The position numbers and the translations under genes are program-made. From contig NW_003314261.1 in the NCBI RefSeq assembly GCF_000143415.4, positions 1,105,674 to 1,165,673 on the forward strand: a stretch of 60,000 nt of DNA. Reading direction: 5' to 3'. How positions within the stretch are numbered: position 1 is the stretch's first letter; every line of letters begins with the position of its first letter. Of the stretch, positions 49,396 to 60,000 are shown one piece after another. The notes beneath the pieces are model-generated. The model was not told where the DNA came from and searched no databases. It saw only the letters and a program-made list of their open reading frames with translations. This DNA is from Selaginella moellendorffii (taxonomy: Eukaryota > Streptophyta > Lycopodiopsida > Selaginellales > Selaginellaceae).

Positions 49396-50529
49396 ATGCT
49401 ATGGATCAGCAACCTAGAAGCGCTTCTGGAGGTGGCGGAATCATCGCCAGATCGCAAGAGGATCAGGCATTTCAAGGATCTGCCGCAGGTCCAGAGGCTC
49501 CATCGACTGATCTCTTCCAGCGATGACGATGGCAGGCTTGACGATGGAGATTTCTTCTTCGCGGGTAAGCTCCTCGACACGTACTTGAAATGTGGCGCGG
49601 TGGAAGACGCCAGGGACGTCTTTTCTCGTCTTCCTTCGCGGGGAGTGATAGCTTGGACTAGAATGATCGCCGGATTCATCGAGCAGGGTGATGAAGAATC
49701 AGCCATGATTTTCTACTTCCAGTGCAAAGAGATGGAGTCAAGCCCGACCACTTCACGCTCGTCACGATCTTAAATCTCTGTCAGGCTCCAGAGGATCTGG
49801 AGCTGGGGATTGGGATCCACAGGAGGATCGTGAGAATGTTGTGGTCGGGAATGCACTGATTGGGATGTACCCGAGGTGTGGAAGTCCAGAGCTCGCCAAG
49901 AGAGTGTTTGATAGGCTGGTTTACCGCGACTTAGAGACTTGGAACGGTATTCTCTCGGCCTTCTCTCAAGAACAGGATGGTTCCAGTGACACTTTCCAGA
50001 TCTTCCGGACAATGCTGCTGGAAGGGACGGCTCCAAATCGGCGGAGTTTCGTCACCATTTTGGAAGCTTGCTCGAGCTCGAGAGATTTGTCAAAGGGACG
50101 GGAGATCCGTGTGGGTTTACAGGGCTGTGAACTCGACTCGAACAGCTTCGTAGCTGCAGCACTGATTAACTTTTATAGTCGGTGCGGGGATTTGGACGGA
50201 GCACGGAGAGTTTTCTCGGGAGTTTGAGAGCAAGATGTGGTTTTGTGGACGAGCACGGGATCAGCCAACTCACAACACGACCAAGGTGGCCTCTACAGAA
50301 GAATGCAACTAGAGGGATTCCATTCAAACGAAGTTACTACTCAATGCTCTTGCTAGCGAAGAGTTCTCTTGGGCTTTGGAAAGAGCTCGTGATGGAGGCT
50401 GGATTTATCTCGCACAGGTTTGTCCGCACCTCTCTCGTCAATTCTTTCGGGAGATCCGGGAGACTAGCCGAAGCTTGCAGGATCTTTGACGAACACTGCG
50501 ATGAGAAGGAAATATTTTTATATTTATAA
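49396..50529 (+). pseudogene. PPR protein relic
   Basis: PPR-type helices in at least three frames: AGKLLDTYLKCGAVEDARDV (about 49560-49620), GNALIGMYPRCGSPELAKRV (about 49845-49910), AALINFYSRCGDLDGARRVF (about 50158-50215) and LVNSFGRSGRLAEACRIFD (about 50430-50490). Shifts near 49730 and 49835 and a TGA near 50226 separate them. No DYW domain is found before the AT-rich DNA after 50529. It once belonged to the same large PLS-class family as the gene at 20207-22258. Confidence 0.82.
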
Positions 50530-51674
50530 AAAAATAAATCTTCAGTGTCCACAAGGTGAAAAGCTAAATTACCTTCTTTGGATGAGGTTTGTGAAGCTTT
50601 AAAGGTTAAATTGTATCTTCAAATGCTTCATAGATATGAGAATTTGCTAATGAATTATTGTTTTGATATTTATATATTCTTAATATCACCTTAAAGACAA
50701 CTTTTTTTACTTTGTGAGGATTGTTTTTTATGACCATTTAGATGTCAAGAAGGAAGCCCTTTCATATGGAAACATGTGTTTGCATACTGATATCATCTGG
50801 ACAATGTTTAAGCACAACATCTAGAAAATTCACTGATGCTATCACAGTTAGCTTCTCAAGAATAGAAGGAAAAGAGAGAGAAGATGGCAGCATTACTATG
50901 AACTATTTCAAAGTTGTAAATTTGAAATTTCATAGCCTAACAAATAATAAAGCCAACCAAATTCTCCTCTCAATTAGCATTTAATCCTTCTATGCTATGG
51001 AGTAATTCATTTTTATCGGCTAAAATGTATAACCAATGTATGCAATTGGATGATGTTGAGCAAACACACTCATATTCTCTTGCATTAAAACACCATTGAG
51101 ACCAATGTTACACACTAGCAAGATCAGCATAATCAGAAAATATACCAAAAATGGACTAGTCATGAGTTTACAAATGCCTGCTCATAATTTTCTGACCAAA
51201 CCAAAGATGACATCTACATGCATCACAATCAGAGAGTTGTCTAATGAATTAATTTAGACATTGCATTTTGCCAAGAGAATGTTCCTCTTTGGCATACAAT
51301 ACAGGACTTCAGAATGGTCACAACTTTATCATAACAGACTTTGTCTGAAATACAAATAAATGGTTGACAAATTAAAACTTCATTTATTATATGAAATCAA
51401 ACTTGATAAACCATCTCCACCCCATGTGTCATGCTAGGCAAATAAGGTGGTAAGTTTATAAAGTGACAATCCTTCAAAAATTGTGCATGTGCAGTTTCAA
51501 GCATGAACAAGCAAGAATGGATTACACTGCTTACTTGTCAATATTGCCTATTTTGACTTTAGTTTTTATCAGATTGGATTTAGTTTTGGGCTCCCATCAA
51601 TGAAAAATAATAATAATAATAATCATAATAAAGAAAATGAAACTCTAAATGGATATACTCAACTTAAACCAAGA
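50530..51674. other. AT-rich intergenic DNA
   Basis: No gene recognised. Contains a copy of the dispersed repeat also seen near 44560 and a short (AAT)n near 51608-51630. Confidence 0.5.
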
Positions 51675-53385
51675 TTATAATGAGGCACTAGCAATTTTTC
51701 CAGAGTAACCAAAATGCTCCAAAAGCTCCTCATTCTTTCTCCAATCTTCCTTCACTTTAACTTTGATCTACTAAGACAAAGTCGTAGAAATAAAGAGATT
51801 AGGGAATACAAGAACTCAAATACCTCCAAGTAGCATTTCCTATCAACAAAATCCTCGATGTCCAGACGAGCAGCAGTAGCCAGAGTTTTTAAAGCCTTTC
51901 CTTCCTGAAATTCTTTAAGAACTCAATGAGATCAGACTGGATTTTTTTTTTCTTCACATACCTTCCCCAGCAAAATTGCCTTCTGCGACTCTTTCTCGAC
52001 TAAAATCTCGATCTCTATAAAGTCCTTTGCGGGTGCTTCCCTTTCAACGTAGCGCACTACATTGACCTGGTAGACAGAAGAGAAGTTTGATGCAAGCAAT
52101 AAACTTATTCGAAATCACCTGAGAACAGTATGGGATCTCCTCCCGATATAGTTGAAAAATCTTCTCGCGGAAGATCTCCGAGACAAAGAAACGTTCTTGA
52201 TGCTCGCTCACAATATCCTGCATAGAAGTGTTACTCTAATCGCTGAAGCAGTCCAGCCTTACCCGTGGATAGTATGCGGGGCCGAGTGGAAGCTTGGAAA
52301 CCAGCCACTGCTTCACTTCTTCAATTCCAAGCCCAAACTTGGCGCTCACTGGTATGACTTCGTCCATCCCGCTGTTCTTCTCATACCACTAACATTCACA
52401 AGCCTGCTATCAGAACAAACACTTCAAGAATTCAACACACAGACATATTCAAACAAACGGTACCTCTTGCTTCTTTTGTATCTCGCTTTGCTTCACTTTG
52501 TCTTTCTTGTTGAGCACCAGGAGCGTTGGCTTGGATTTTATGAGATTGACAGCACCTTCATCCAGAGTCCCAAGAACCTGAGAGAGCGAGCAGGAAAAAA
52601 AAAGGAGTCAGCGAAAACCATGTTTTTTTGTAAGAATAGACTGTAACTTACTTGCTCAGGAGGATGGCAAATATCCGCGATCAGGAGGAGGCAATCGGAA
52701 TTGATAGTGGCGCTTCGCACACTTTTCATCATCAATTCGTCGAGCTTGTGCATTTGTTTTGTGATCACTCCAGGCGTATCATACAGTATCATCTGAGAGG
52801 AGAGCACAATCAGTAGATATAGCAGCCAAGAACACACGCACGAGAAAAAAGAAAGAGCAAGAGACTCACTTGGTAGTTGGGACCAGAGCAAATTCCCAGA
52901 ATTCGGTGGCGTGTTGTTTGCGGCTTTGCTGTGACAATGGAAAGCTTTTGTCCAATGATACCATTGAGAAGAGTGCTCTTTCCCACATTCGGTTTTCCTA
53001 TGAGCGCAACGTATCCTGATTGGAATTTGGAGCAATCAGCCACGAAAGAGAGCAGGAAATCCAAGAAAGAATTACCACTGCGATGATCGGCCGCGACTTT
53101 CATGTCGTCGTGCGCGACATTCTCCCCATCCTCCTCCTGGTGGATAATCTCATCCGCAAGACTCTCGCGATTAGCCCGCTTCACGACCTCCTCCACCGCA
53201 GCTCTTCGATTGGGCTTCTCGGACAAAACAAATATCGTCTTCTCCTGCGGCTTCTCTTGATCATCCTCCTCCCTCACGGCGGCCCTCACCGCGACGCAGC
53301 AAATCGTCCGCCTGCTGCGCGGAAATCCACACTCCCTGTGAGGAAATCGCCATCCATCGCTCGCGAACGCCTCAGCAGCGAGCAT
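51675..53385 (-). CDS. ERA-type GTPase (organellar ribosome assembly)
   Basis: Nine exons (53385-53076, 53015-52870, 52792-52652, 52577-52464, 52388-52263, 52217-52119, 52066-51962, 51904-51824, 51767-51675) give 404 residues. G1 is GKPNVGKST, the switch region has KPQTTRH, G3 is DTPGV, G4 is NKKD, and G5 has VSAK. A KH RNA-binding domain follows, ending [19 protein letters not shown]. About 100 residues precede the G domain, starting with a basic segment fit for organelle import, so it resembles chloroplast ERA1 more than a cytosolic protein. ERA binds the 3' end of small-subunit rRNA and helps assemble 30S-type ribosomes. Intron 1 (60 bp) has no stop in frame. Confidence 0.94.
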
Positions 53386-53636
53386 CGCTCAGCTAGAACC
53401 CTAAATCTTATCTCCCGTGCTTTGATCCTGTCCGTCCATCTCGTAGCCGTTATTTCGGAATATAATCTAGGGCGACTTTGTCCACATGTCACTTGGGGCA
53501 ATTGCTGCGGGTCTTTAGGCGCTGGATGAGCGATCCAAGGATCTAAACGAGTAAGTTTCTTGTTGCTAGATGGATCAATCACGCGATTGCCTGGCGATCC
53601 TTCAGATTGCGGCAGCATTTCGACCGATTTCGAGCC
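53386..53636. promoter_or_regulatory. 251-bp divergent promoter between ERA and the CBS protein gene
   Basis: Start codons face away from each other across 251 bp. AACCCTAAA near 53397 is a single telo-box close to the ERA start. No other element stands out. Confidence 0.45.
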
Positions 53637-55577
53637 ATGGACATCAAGACGCTCGAGGAGCTCGTCGCAGACGGCGATTCTAGCCTGGAGAACAAGAAGG
53701 AGGCGGTAATCCACTCCATTGAAGCGGGATCGAGAACAGATACCGAGAACAGCAGCTTGGAGCCTACTGAAGCTCTCAAGGTTTTCTTTGATCGGGTCCC
53801 TTTGTTCTCCATCCCAGGGATTGATAACGATAGAGGTATGGTTTCATGTTTGTGTTTGTCGCATGCCTAGAACGGTCTCTTACATTTTTATTTTTTTCTT
53901 GGTCCCTGTTTGTTTCTTTTTCTTCTTTTTGGTTCGTGGCTACAGTGGTGGAGCTTGAAGCCAGTGACACGATGGTTTCGGCGATCACATACCTGTACAA
54001 AAACAAGCTTTTAGGCGCACCTGTGCGAGACGATCGACTGCCAGTAAATTCACCACTGGCTGATAAATACATTGGACTCGTGGATTTTTCAGGGATGGTG
54101 CTTTGGGCTCTTCAGGTTTGTCACTTCTTCTCTTTTTATTCCTTTTAGCCAACTTATGACTTCCTTTCTTCTCAGGAGCTAGAGGTCGAGGAGAGACAAG
54201 CAGAGGTGGCAGGATTAGTGATCACTCAACGAACCAAAACTGCGTCACAGGCCAAGGACAAGGAATTTAGTGAAAAGGATGAAGGTGGAATGGGAGCGAA
54301 ATTTGTGCAGTCCGGATTTCTTGACTTGATTCAACAGCTCGATGCTGTCAAATCTGCAAAGGTATAAATTTCCAGGTAATCTCGATTTTGTTAATGAACC
54401 GATAAAAACTTATTTGCGCCTGTGTGTAGTTGGGAACTCTAGCACAGTCGTTTCGCTGGGGGCCATTTCTACCGGTTAAGCACGATGATACACTCTTGCA
54501 CGTATTGCTGCTACTGTCTAGACACAGGCTTAAAGCTGTCCCGGTGATCGATAGTCAAGATCGATTAGTAAGAGGCTTCGTCACCCAGGTAATTGAGAAC
54601 AATGTCTTTTGAGTCGGCACTATTCTTTTCTTTTCTTTCCAGAACGCTGCAGTACAGCTGCTTCTTCAATGTAGTGGACTCACTTGGTTTGATACTATAG
54701 CGAATAAGCCTCTCACGGAGCTACGGTATGTAGTCGATTTTTCTTTCTCTTTTGCATCCCATGTTGCCTGGTGCTGCCTTCTTGCGTGCGTAAATCAATA
54801 TATGCGTTCAGTCGACTGGGTTGCTTGAGCAATGTAAATGAAACTGTCAGAAAGTTGAGGTATGCTCAGCAGGAACATTTATTCAAGTTTTTTCTAAACC
54901 AGGCTCTTGTTTTTCTGACAGAGCACAACTAGGACTTGGAGCATCAGAGGTTGTCTGCGTTAATCACGACGACGTGATTCTAGACGCAATGACAACAATG
55001 TGGAAGTTCAGGATAAGTAGCGTCCCTGTTGTGGAGAGAGAGAGCAGGCGTCTCATTGGAAATGTTCGAGGCACGGATGTGCTGCTCATGATCGAAAAAC
55101 CCGAGCTCTTTCATCAAAGAAGGTATGGAAAACTACTATTCAACGTTTCTACTTCGTTGTTTGTCTAGAACGCTCACGGTGGAGAAGTACATGGAGGTGG
55201 AAGCAGAATGGAACCAGAGTGACGTGCTCAGCAACGATGTACCTTTGCAAGAAGAGATCGGCGCATCGATATGTGCGGGAACACTGAGCCTGGGGACCAT
55301 AGCTCTTCCAAGAATGCTGGATCCTGTCAAGTCTAAGGCCGGGGACACGCTCAAACAGACCATGGAGAAGCTTGTCCATGCCAGGAGCGATAGGAGTTTC
55401 GTGGTGGATGACAAGCTTTGCATCGTGGGAGTCATCACGCTCAGGGACATCATCAACCAGTTTGCTCCTCCGCTTGTGGAACCTCCCACGCAGTGGAGTG
55501 GCTTCTTCGAGAGTGCTTTGCAGCTCACGGGATCTTCGCTTGAAAGTCCCGAAGAATCAACACCATACTGGAGCTGA
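53637..55577 (+). CDS. SnRK1 gamma-subunit-like CBS-domain protein (KING1/PV42 type)
   Basis: Eight exons (53637-53835, 53946-54115, 54176-54361, 54430-54588, 54643-54725, 54812-54859, 54922-55122, 55169-55577) give 484 residues with four CBS motifs. Landmarks: YIGLVDFSGMVLWAL at the end of CBS1, RWGPFLPVKHDDTLLHVLLL opening CBS2, the CSGLTWFD element, RISSVPVVERES with IGNVRGTDVL in CBS3, and DRSFVVDDKLCIVGVITLRD in CBS4. SnRK1 gamma-type proteins bind adenine nucleotides or partner with the SnRK1 energy-sensing kinase. A linker of about 40 charged residues (QRTKTASQAKDKEFSEKDEG) separates CBS1 and CBS2. A partial duplicate lies at 42480-42840. Confidence 0.88.
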
Positions 55578-55685
55578 AAGAGCAGTGAGAAACAATTGAT
55601 ATACAGAAAAAATCCAGCTTCCATTCACCTCATGTTTATGGCCGCGTCGAGAAATAATCAAAGAATGAACCAATAGTATTCGTTG

Positions 55686-57933
55686 TTATTGGCACCACAA
55701 GTGTTTTTTGTGTGGAAAGGCTTTGGTTTTCGTTTTCTTCACGGACGCCTGCCTTTCAGCTAACAAAGATGGTCTTTCAATCTGTAAGCAAGCTTTGACC
55801 GATCAGCCAAAGGAAACAAAGAGAAAGGATAGGGCGTCCGACCTGGTATACTTTGCCGTGTCGTAAATGGTAGCGTACTCCGGCCCAGTCGATGAACTGA
55901 GACCAATGAGAATAGACAGCAGACACGGGATAGAGAAAATTGTCCACGACCATTGCAACAAAAACCTGTCAAAGACAAGGCACTGATCTGTATGATAGTT
56001 TTCTTTGAAAGTTGCGCTCACCATAAACCAGTTGTAAGTCTTGATGGACACTGGCGGCTTTTCAGGAGATAGCTCGTTGCAGAGACTTATTATCACGGCC
56101 GAGAGACGCTGCAACGACAGTGACTCAATCACGGAGCAAATGGCTACAATCCCAGCCATCACAAGTCCTGCCAGAAGATAAGAATAAAATAAAAAAAATG
56201 ATCCGTGAGTGAATGAATGGGACAGAAGGCAAACCTGTCCTGTACGCTATAGCTGCATCCGGAGATGGACAAAGCATCGCCCTGAATGCCACGGCCAGTT
56301 GCGCGATCACGAGCACGTATGGAGCTACGAAACTCCACGACAGCCAACAATGCGAGAAGAACAATGCCCGGTTCATAAGCCAGTTAACTTGCGAGTTGTA
56401 GGACTCCAGAACAAATGTCTGCTTTCGCAAATAGTTCCAGTACCTGCGAGAAAGGAGAGCGCACCGTTAACACCATCTCAAAACTAAAATATCACCTCGA
56501 AAAGCTTAAGTTTTGAGACAGTGGATGGAAGAACACAGCCACGGGAGGTGAGCTGATTACTCGATGATGTGCACCTGCGACCATCAGTTTCACGTATCAA
56601 AACAAAACTCGCGATTTTTCTTGTTTTTTTTTTGTTACCGGCCACAGCAGCAAGAGTCATATCGTCGGAATAGCCACCATTTTGCAGCCCTGTCACCATA
56701 TTATAACGATCTTGACGGAAATCTTCTGCATGCATCTAGAATTAAAACACCACTTGTTAAGCCCTCCGAGAAAACTTGAAAATCTCGGTATACCATCATG
56801 CATCCGCCCCACAAAAAGAAAGTTCTTCCACCGGTCGCAAAACCAATTGAACAGGGCTGATAATCGTCTTGATATCAGTATCTGGAGAGCAAAATTTTCA
56901 AAGTCTTTACCATATGGTACTCATATATGCAATAGCTTCCGAGGCTTCCAGACGGTATGTCAAACGGATAGCCTGTGAGAACAAAAATCTGCACGCCTGG
57001 TGACGATCTAGACGGAAAACATGAGCTCAAATTACCTCCGGAGTCATTTTATCAACGAGCGCTCCGACTGTGCCGGGGTGAAGCTGCACGTCGTCGTCCA
57101 GAAAGAGAACGTATTTGCTCTCCTTGTGCATGGCAGAAATTCCAGCCTTTAAAACCAAACACGAAGATTTTCTTTTAAAGAAACATTCTGTGAAGACGAC
57201 GAACTTACCAGCTGGTTGTGAATTTTCTGGCTGCAAGTTGCGGACAAGCCGGCTACCAAAACTTTTGCCAGGACATCATCCTGCAAGTGTCAGCATGCGC
57301 GATAAAATCTTCTCACAAGTTCAGAAAAGAAGGATACAATACCTTGAGCTCATAGATCAACTTTGATATCGCCGCATAAGCTGGATCTTTCATGCTCTCG
57401 ACGACGATGATAAACTCGAGCGGACCTCCATACAACGATATAAGCTAGAAAAAAGAAAGAAAAATTAGCACTAGAAAACCAAGGAGTGAAGAGCATGATT
57501 TTCTACCTGGCTCCGCCAATTTCTAATCGTGTGTTCGCCAAATCCCTTGACGGGCATCACCACAGTCACGCGTGGTAGCATCGCTTGAGCACCATGCTCG
57601 AAACTCTCCACATCAACGTTGAGAAATGCAAGACTATTTCCATTTCGTTGCGCCCTCTTCATTTTCGCGAGCTCTCGCCCCCTACAGAATCCAATGCTGG
57701 CAATGTCAATCCCCACTGCACGAGAATCCATTGCGCAAAAGACCATCAATCACTGACCTTATCATCGTCGCGAATGCCCAGCCCATCGCCAGCGCCAAGT
57801 AAATGACGCATCCCTGGAAGAGCATTGGCAATGCACATTGAATCAACGAGTCACTTACCTGGATCTGGATCGCGACGGCCACCGGATGCGTGGCGAGAGC
57901 GCTGGCCACTCCAAACCACGAATCCAGATCCAT
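55686..57933 (-). CDS. Ceramide glucosyltransferase (GT21)
   Basis: Many short exons from the ATG at 57933 to the TAA at 55686-55688. An N-terminal membrane anchor (GCVIYLALAMGWAFATMI) precedes the catalytic GT-A domain: LPRVTVVMPVKGFGEHTIRN, SLYGGPLEFIIVVES (first Asp/Glu region), TCSQKIHNQL, YVLFLDDDVQLHPGT (DxD-like), GYPFDIPSG, CMMHAEDFRQDRYNMV and GGYSDDMTLAA, then RYWNYLRKQTFVLESY, the QxxRW-like site. Further membrane helices follow, and a Lys-rich tail is coded by the last exon (about 55788-55686). The enzyme makes glucosylceramide from UDP-glucose and ceramide in the ER/Golgi. The last join uses AG before ATTGAAAGACC at about 55789. Confidence 0.92.
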
Positions 57934-58280
57934 CGCCTACTCCAGCTCAACCAGATCTAGTGAATCAATAAGGGCTTCTCTTCCGACAAGGAAAACCTTT
58001 ACTTTTCTTTCCCGCCCTAGGTCAAACACGACTATGTTGTTTTAAGGATTTATGATTAAGTTAATTAAACCTGTTTAACCAAAAATAGCTGGTCTTTTCA
58101 AAGCATAGAAAAAAATTAAAAAATATGCCTCCTTTTTGGCTAGTATACAAATACAAAGGCCTAGCTAGGCAGCATTTTGCTCAAGGCTGCGTCCTTAAAG
58201 AAAAGAGCTATGGACGAGGAAATTTGAGCTCCCTTTTCCAGACAGGGCGACAAAAGCCACGGTCTTTTCTTCACGTCCTT
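57934..58280. other. Intergenic: ceramide glucosyltransferase upstream region
   Basis: Promoter side of the minus-strand gene. No separate gene seen. Confidence 0.4.
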
Positions 58281-59700
58281 TCACCACGGCCAGCGGCGAG
58301 ACATGGAATTTGGAAGAGAGATCTCTCTCGCTGCGGCCTGCGAAAGATTTCCAAGAGAGAGATGGAGAGGAAAAAACCGGAGGGAGCGAGATGAATCCAT
58401 GACATTTTTTCTGCGCCTGCATGTAGTGGTCTGCAAAGGAAACAAAAGACACAAAGATGAGACTTGAAAGACAAAGGATCGTTCAGTCACTTACAGCTTC
58501 TTCCAGCAGCTGCTGCTAAGGAAAATGTCTAGAACGGCGCGTCCGAGGAGGCCGCCTTTCATAGCCCGAGTAAATGTAATCGATGTCTTCCTCCTGCTGC
58601 GTTCTTGTCTCCTCTACCATTCTCCTCCAAACAGCATCATTGCTGCGATTGATGCTACTACTGCTCGCTCTGGCTTCAGCGTAGGCCACGGTGCTCTCTG
58701 CTACTCCAGTTTGCGAGAAGAAGAGATCTGCAAAAGACGCGAGGTGAGAGAAACAAGAGATGTTTTCGAAGTACCTGATCTGGACGAGCAAACGAGCTGC
58801 AAGAGAAGGAGAAACCAGACGAGCCTGGAAGTGAGCAGCATTGAAGTGGAAGAGGAGAAAGAAAAGAAGGAAGTGCTGAGAGGCAGTGAGGAGAGAGGAG
58901 AAACCATCAAAGCCTCCTCTTTGGCTGCCCGAGAGAGAGCGAGAGGAAAAGGAGCTTGGAGCGTATGCGTATGCGTATGCGTGTGTATGTATGTATAGCT
59001 GGCCGCCTGTACAAGCATACACACACAACAGCATAGTCAGAAGAAGGAATGTAGAATGTCAACGGGTGGCTCACTCAAAAACCAAGTCGCTTTCGCCAAA
59101 ATCGTTGTTCCGTACGACGTCACGGGCCATGGCGTGCGTGGGAATATACGGCCAGTGCGCTCTCGGCACGGCCTGGAAGCTTTGGTATCCCGAGGCAAAG
59201 TTTCTCGAAGGCCACTGCTTTGAGAGAGCTGCAAAACAAACGAGTTTAATAACAATTGTTATGCGGGAAAGCAATGCGGGCGAGCGAAAGAAAAGAGATG
59301 TTTAGAGTACCGATGACTGATGGTAGTGGTGTGGTGTGGTTTTTTACGACGAAGATACAGCTTTGTGTCGCTTGCTGCTTTTACTCGTCCCGTCCTCCTC
59401 TGGGTTTGTAAGTGTGAAGGAAGAAGCTTCTGATGCCGAGACAGCTCCGCAATGAATAGAACTTGCCAGCGTTGGCTTCAAGACGAGCGAACCAATCTGT
59501 CAAAGACACCAAAACAGAACGGAGTATCAGCGAAGTTCGAATGTTTGGAAGAAAGAAAAGCCGAAAGAAAAAGAGAAAAGAGAATGACCGTGACCGAGAG
59601 CCTGAACGACTTTGATAGCTTAGATTCCCCTGAAAGCCACAGTCTTTGTGCCACTCTCATTGCTCATCAAAGGACGTTGCCGGCTGCTTGACCAACGAAG
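58281..59700 (-). CDS. Possible unrecognised multi-exon gene
   Basis: Several minus-strand pieces look coding and have plausible splice borders, but I could not join them in one frame. They are about 59500-59400 (WFARLEANAGKFYSLRSC, after an AG), 59250-59074 (SKQWPSRNFASGYQSFQAV, PYIPTHAMARDVV, GESDLVFE, followed by GTGAGC) and 58720-58516 (VAYAEARASSSSINRSND, RRMVEETRTQQEEDIDYIYS). A further piece near 58440-58400 contains DHYMQAQKKCHGF. Plus-strand frames in the same place look like mirror images. No known domain recognised. Exon limits are unreliable. Confidence 0.25.
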
Positions 59701-60000
59701 CGATAAGTTTAAAATGTGTGTGAGAGCGAACCTGGCAGGCGAGCGTCAAAATGCAACGGCATGGTGCTTGTCAAGCGAGAATAGCGAGGCGCATGCAGCA
59801 AACTTTGGACCTGTTTTCTGTACCAAGGACCTGAGCTATTCATTTGTTATCACCGTCTTCAATCCTTAAGGAAAAACGGAAACATAAGCATCTTAGCATT
59901 GCGCCCGCAAAGTGCAAAACATTACCAGTATTCAGTAGAAATAAGTGTCTTTGTTTTAGTTTGCAACTGCTGGAAAAAAGCTGTGAAAGAAAGCGCTGTG
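59701..60000. other. Window end, nothing recognised
   Basis: No gene, repeat or RNA signal I can support in the last 300 bp. Confidence 0.4.

Overview
This is a nuclear segment of a land-plant genome, most likely the lycophyte Selaginella moellendorffii or a close relative (inference). The plant assignment is firm: the window holds a photosystem I antenna gene (LHCA1), a plant-type 3-ketoacyl-CoA synthase, a DYW-class PPR editing factor, a sterol glucosyltransferase and a plant-type ceramide glucosyltransferase. The genes are compact and fairly GC-rich, and most introns are only about 50-70 bp. They sit in AT-rich intergenic DNA with long (TA)n microsatellites and two N gaps (19029-19128 and 36735-37077). 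This gene style is what I know of Selaginella.

Layout. 0-14 kb is gene-dense: a PAP2-type lipid phosphate phosphatase, an LRR receptor-like pseudokinase and a sterol glucosyltransferase on the minus strand, LHCA1 on plus, then cytosolic pyruvate kinase and a second copy of the phosphatase on minus. 14-18 kb holds an unrecognised coiled-coil gene whose 5' exons have been copied in alternating orientation, followed by two damaged organelle-related genes: a SCO1 remnant without its copper-binding cysteines and a frameshifted CLPR4-like copy. 17.8-20.2 kb is AT-rich with a gap and microsatellites. 20.2-31 kb is gene-dense again: a DYW PPR gene and a PIN4-type parvulin sharing a 145-bp bidirectional promoter, two tandem GH27 alpha-galactosidases and an intronless KCS.

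31-46 kb is the accessory part. It has a decayed Ty3/gypsy pol, several repeat families, one intact and two broken copies of an AT-rich secreted protein with a bulb-type lectin C-terminus, an intact RPT3 proteasome ATPase gene, and a rearranged duplicate of a locus lying 10 kb further on. 46-50.5 kb holds a proline-rich membrane protein with 60-bp repeats, a GDSL esterase relic and a PPR relic. 51.6-58 kb is intact again: ERA-type GTPase and SnRK1 gamma-like CBS protein (divergent pair), then ceramide glucosyltransferase. The last 2 kb has weak coding signals only.

The most unusual items are the lectin-like family with its unrecognised 200-residue N-terminal domain, the duplicated and internally deleted ERA/CBS segment, and the alternating inverted exon units at 15.2-15.7 kb. 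There is no operon logic; genes are linked only by shared promoters or tandem duplication. Exon boundaries were read by eye from GT/AG sites and family conservation and may be off by a base or two.
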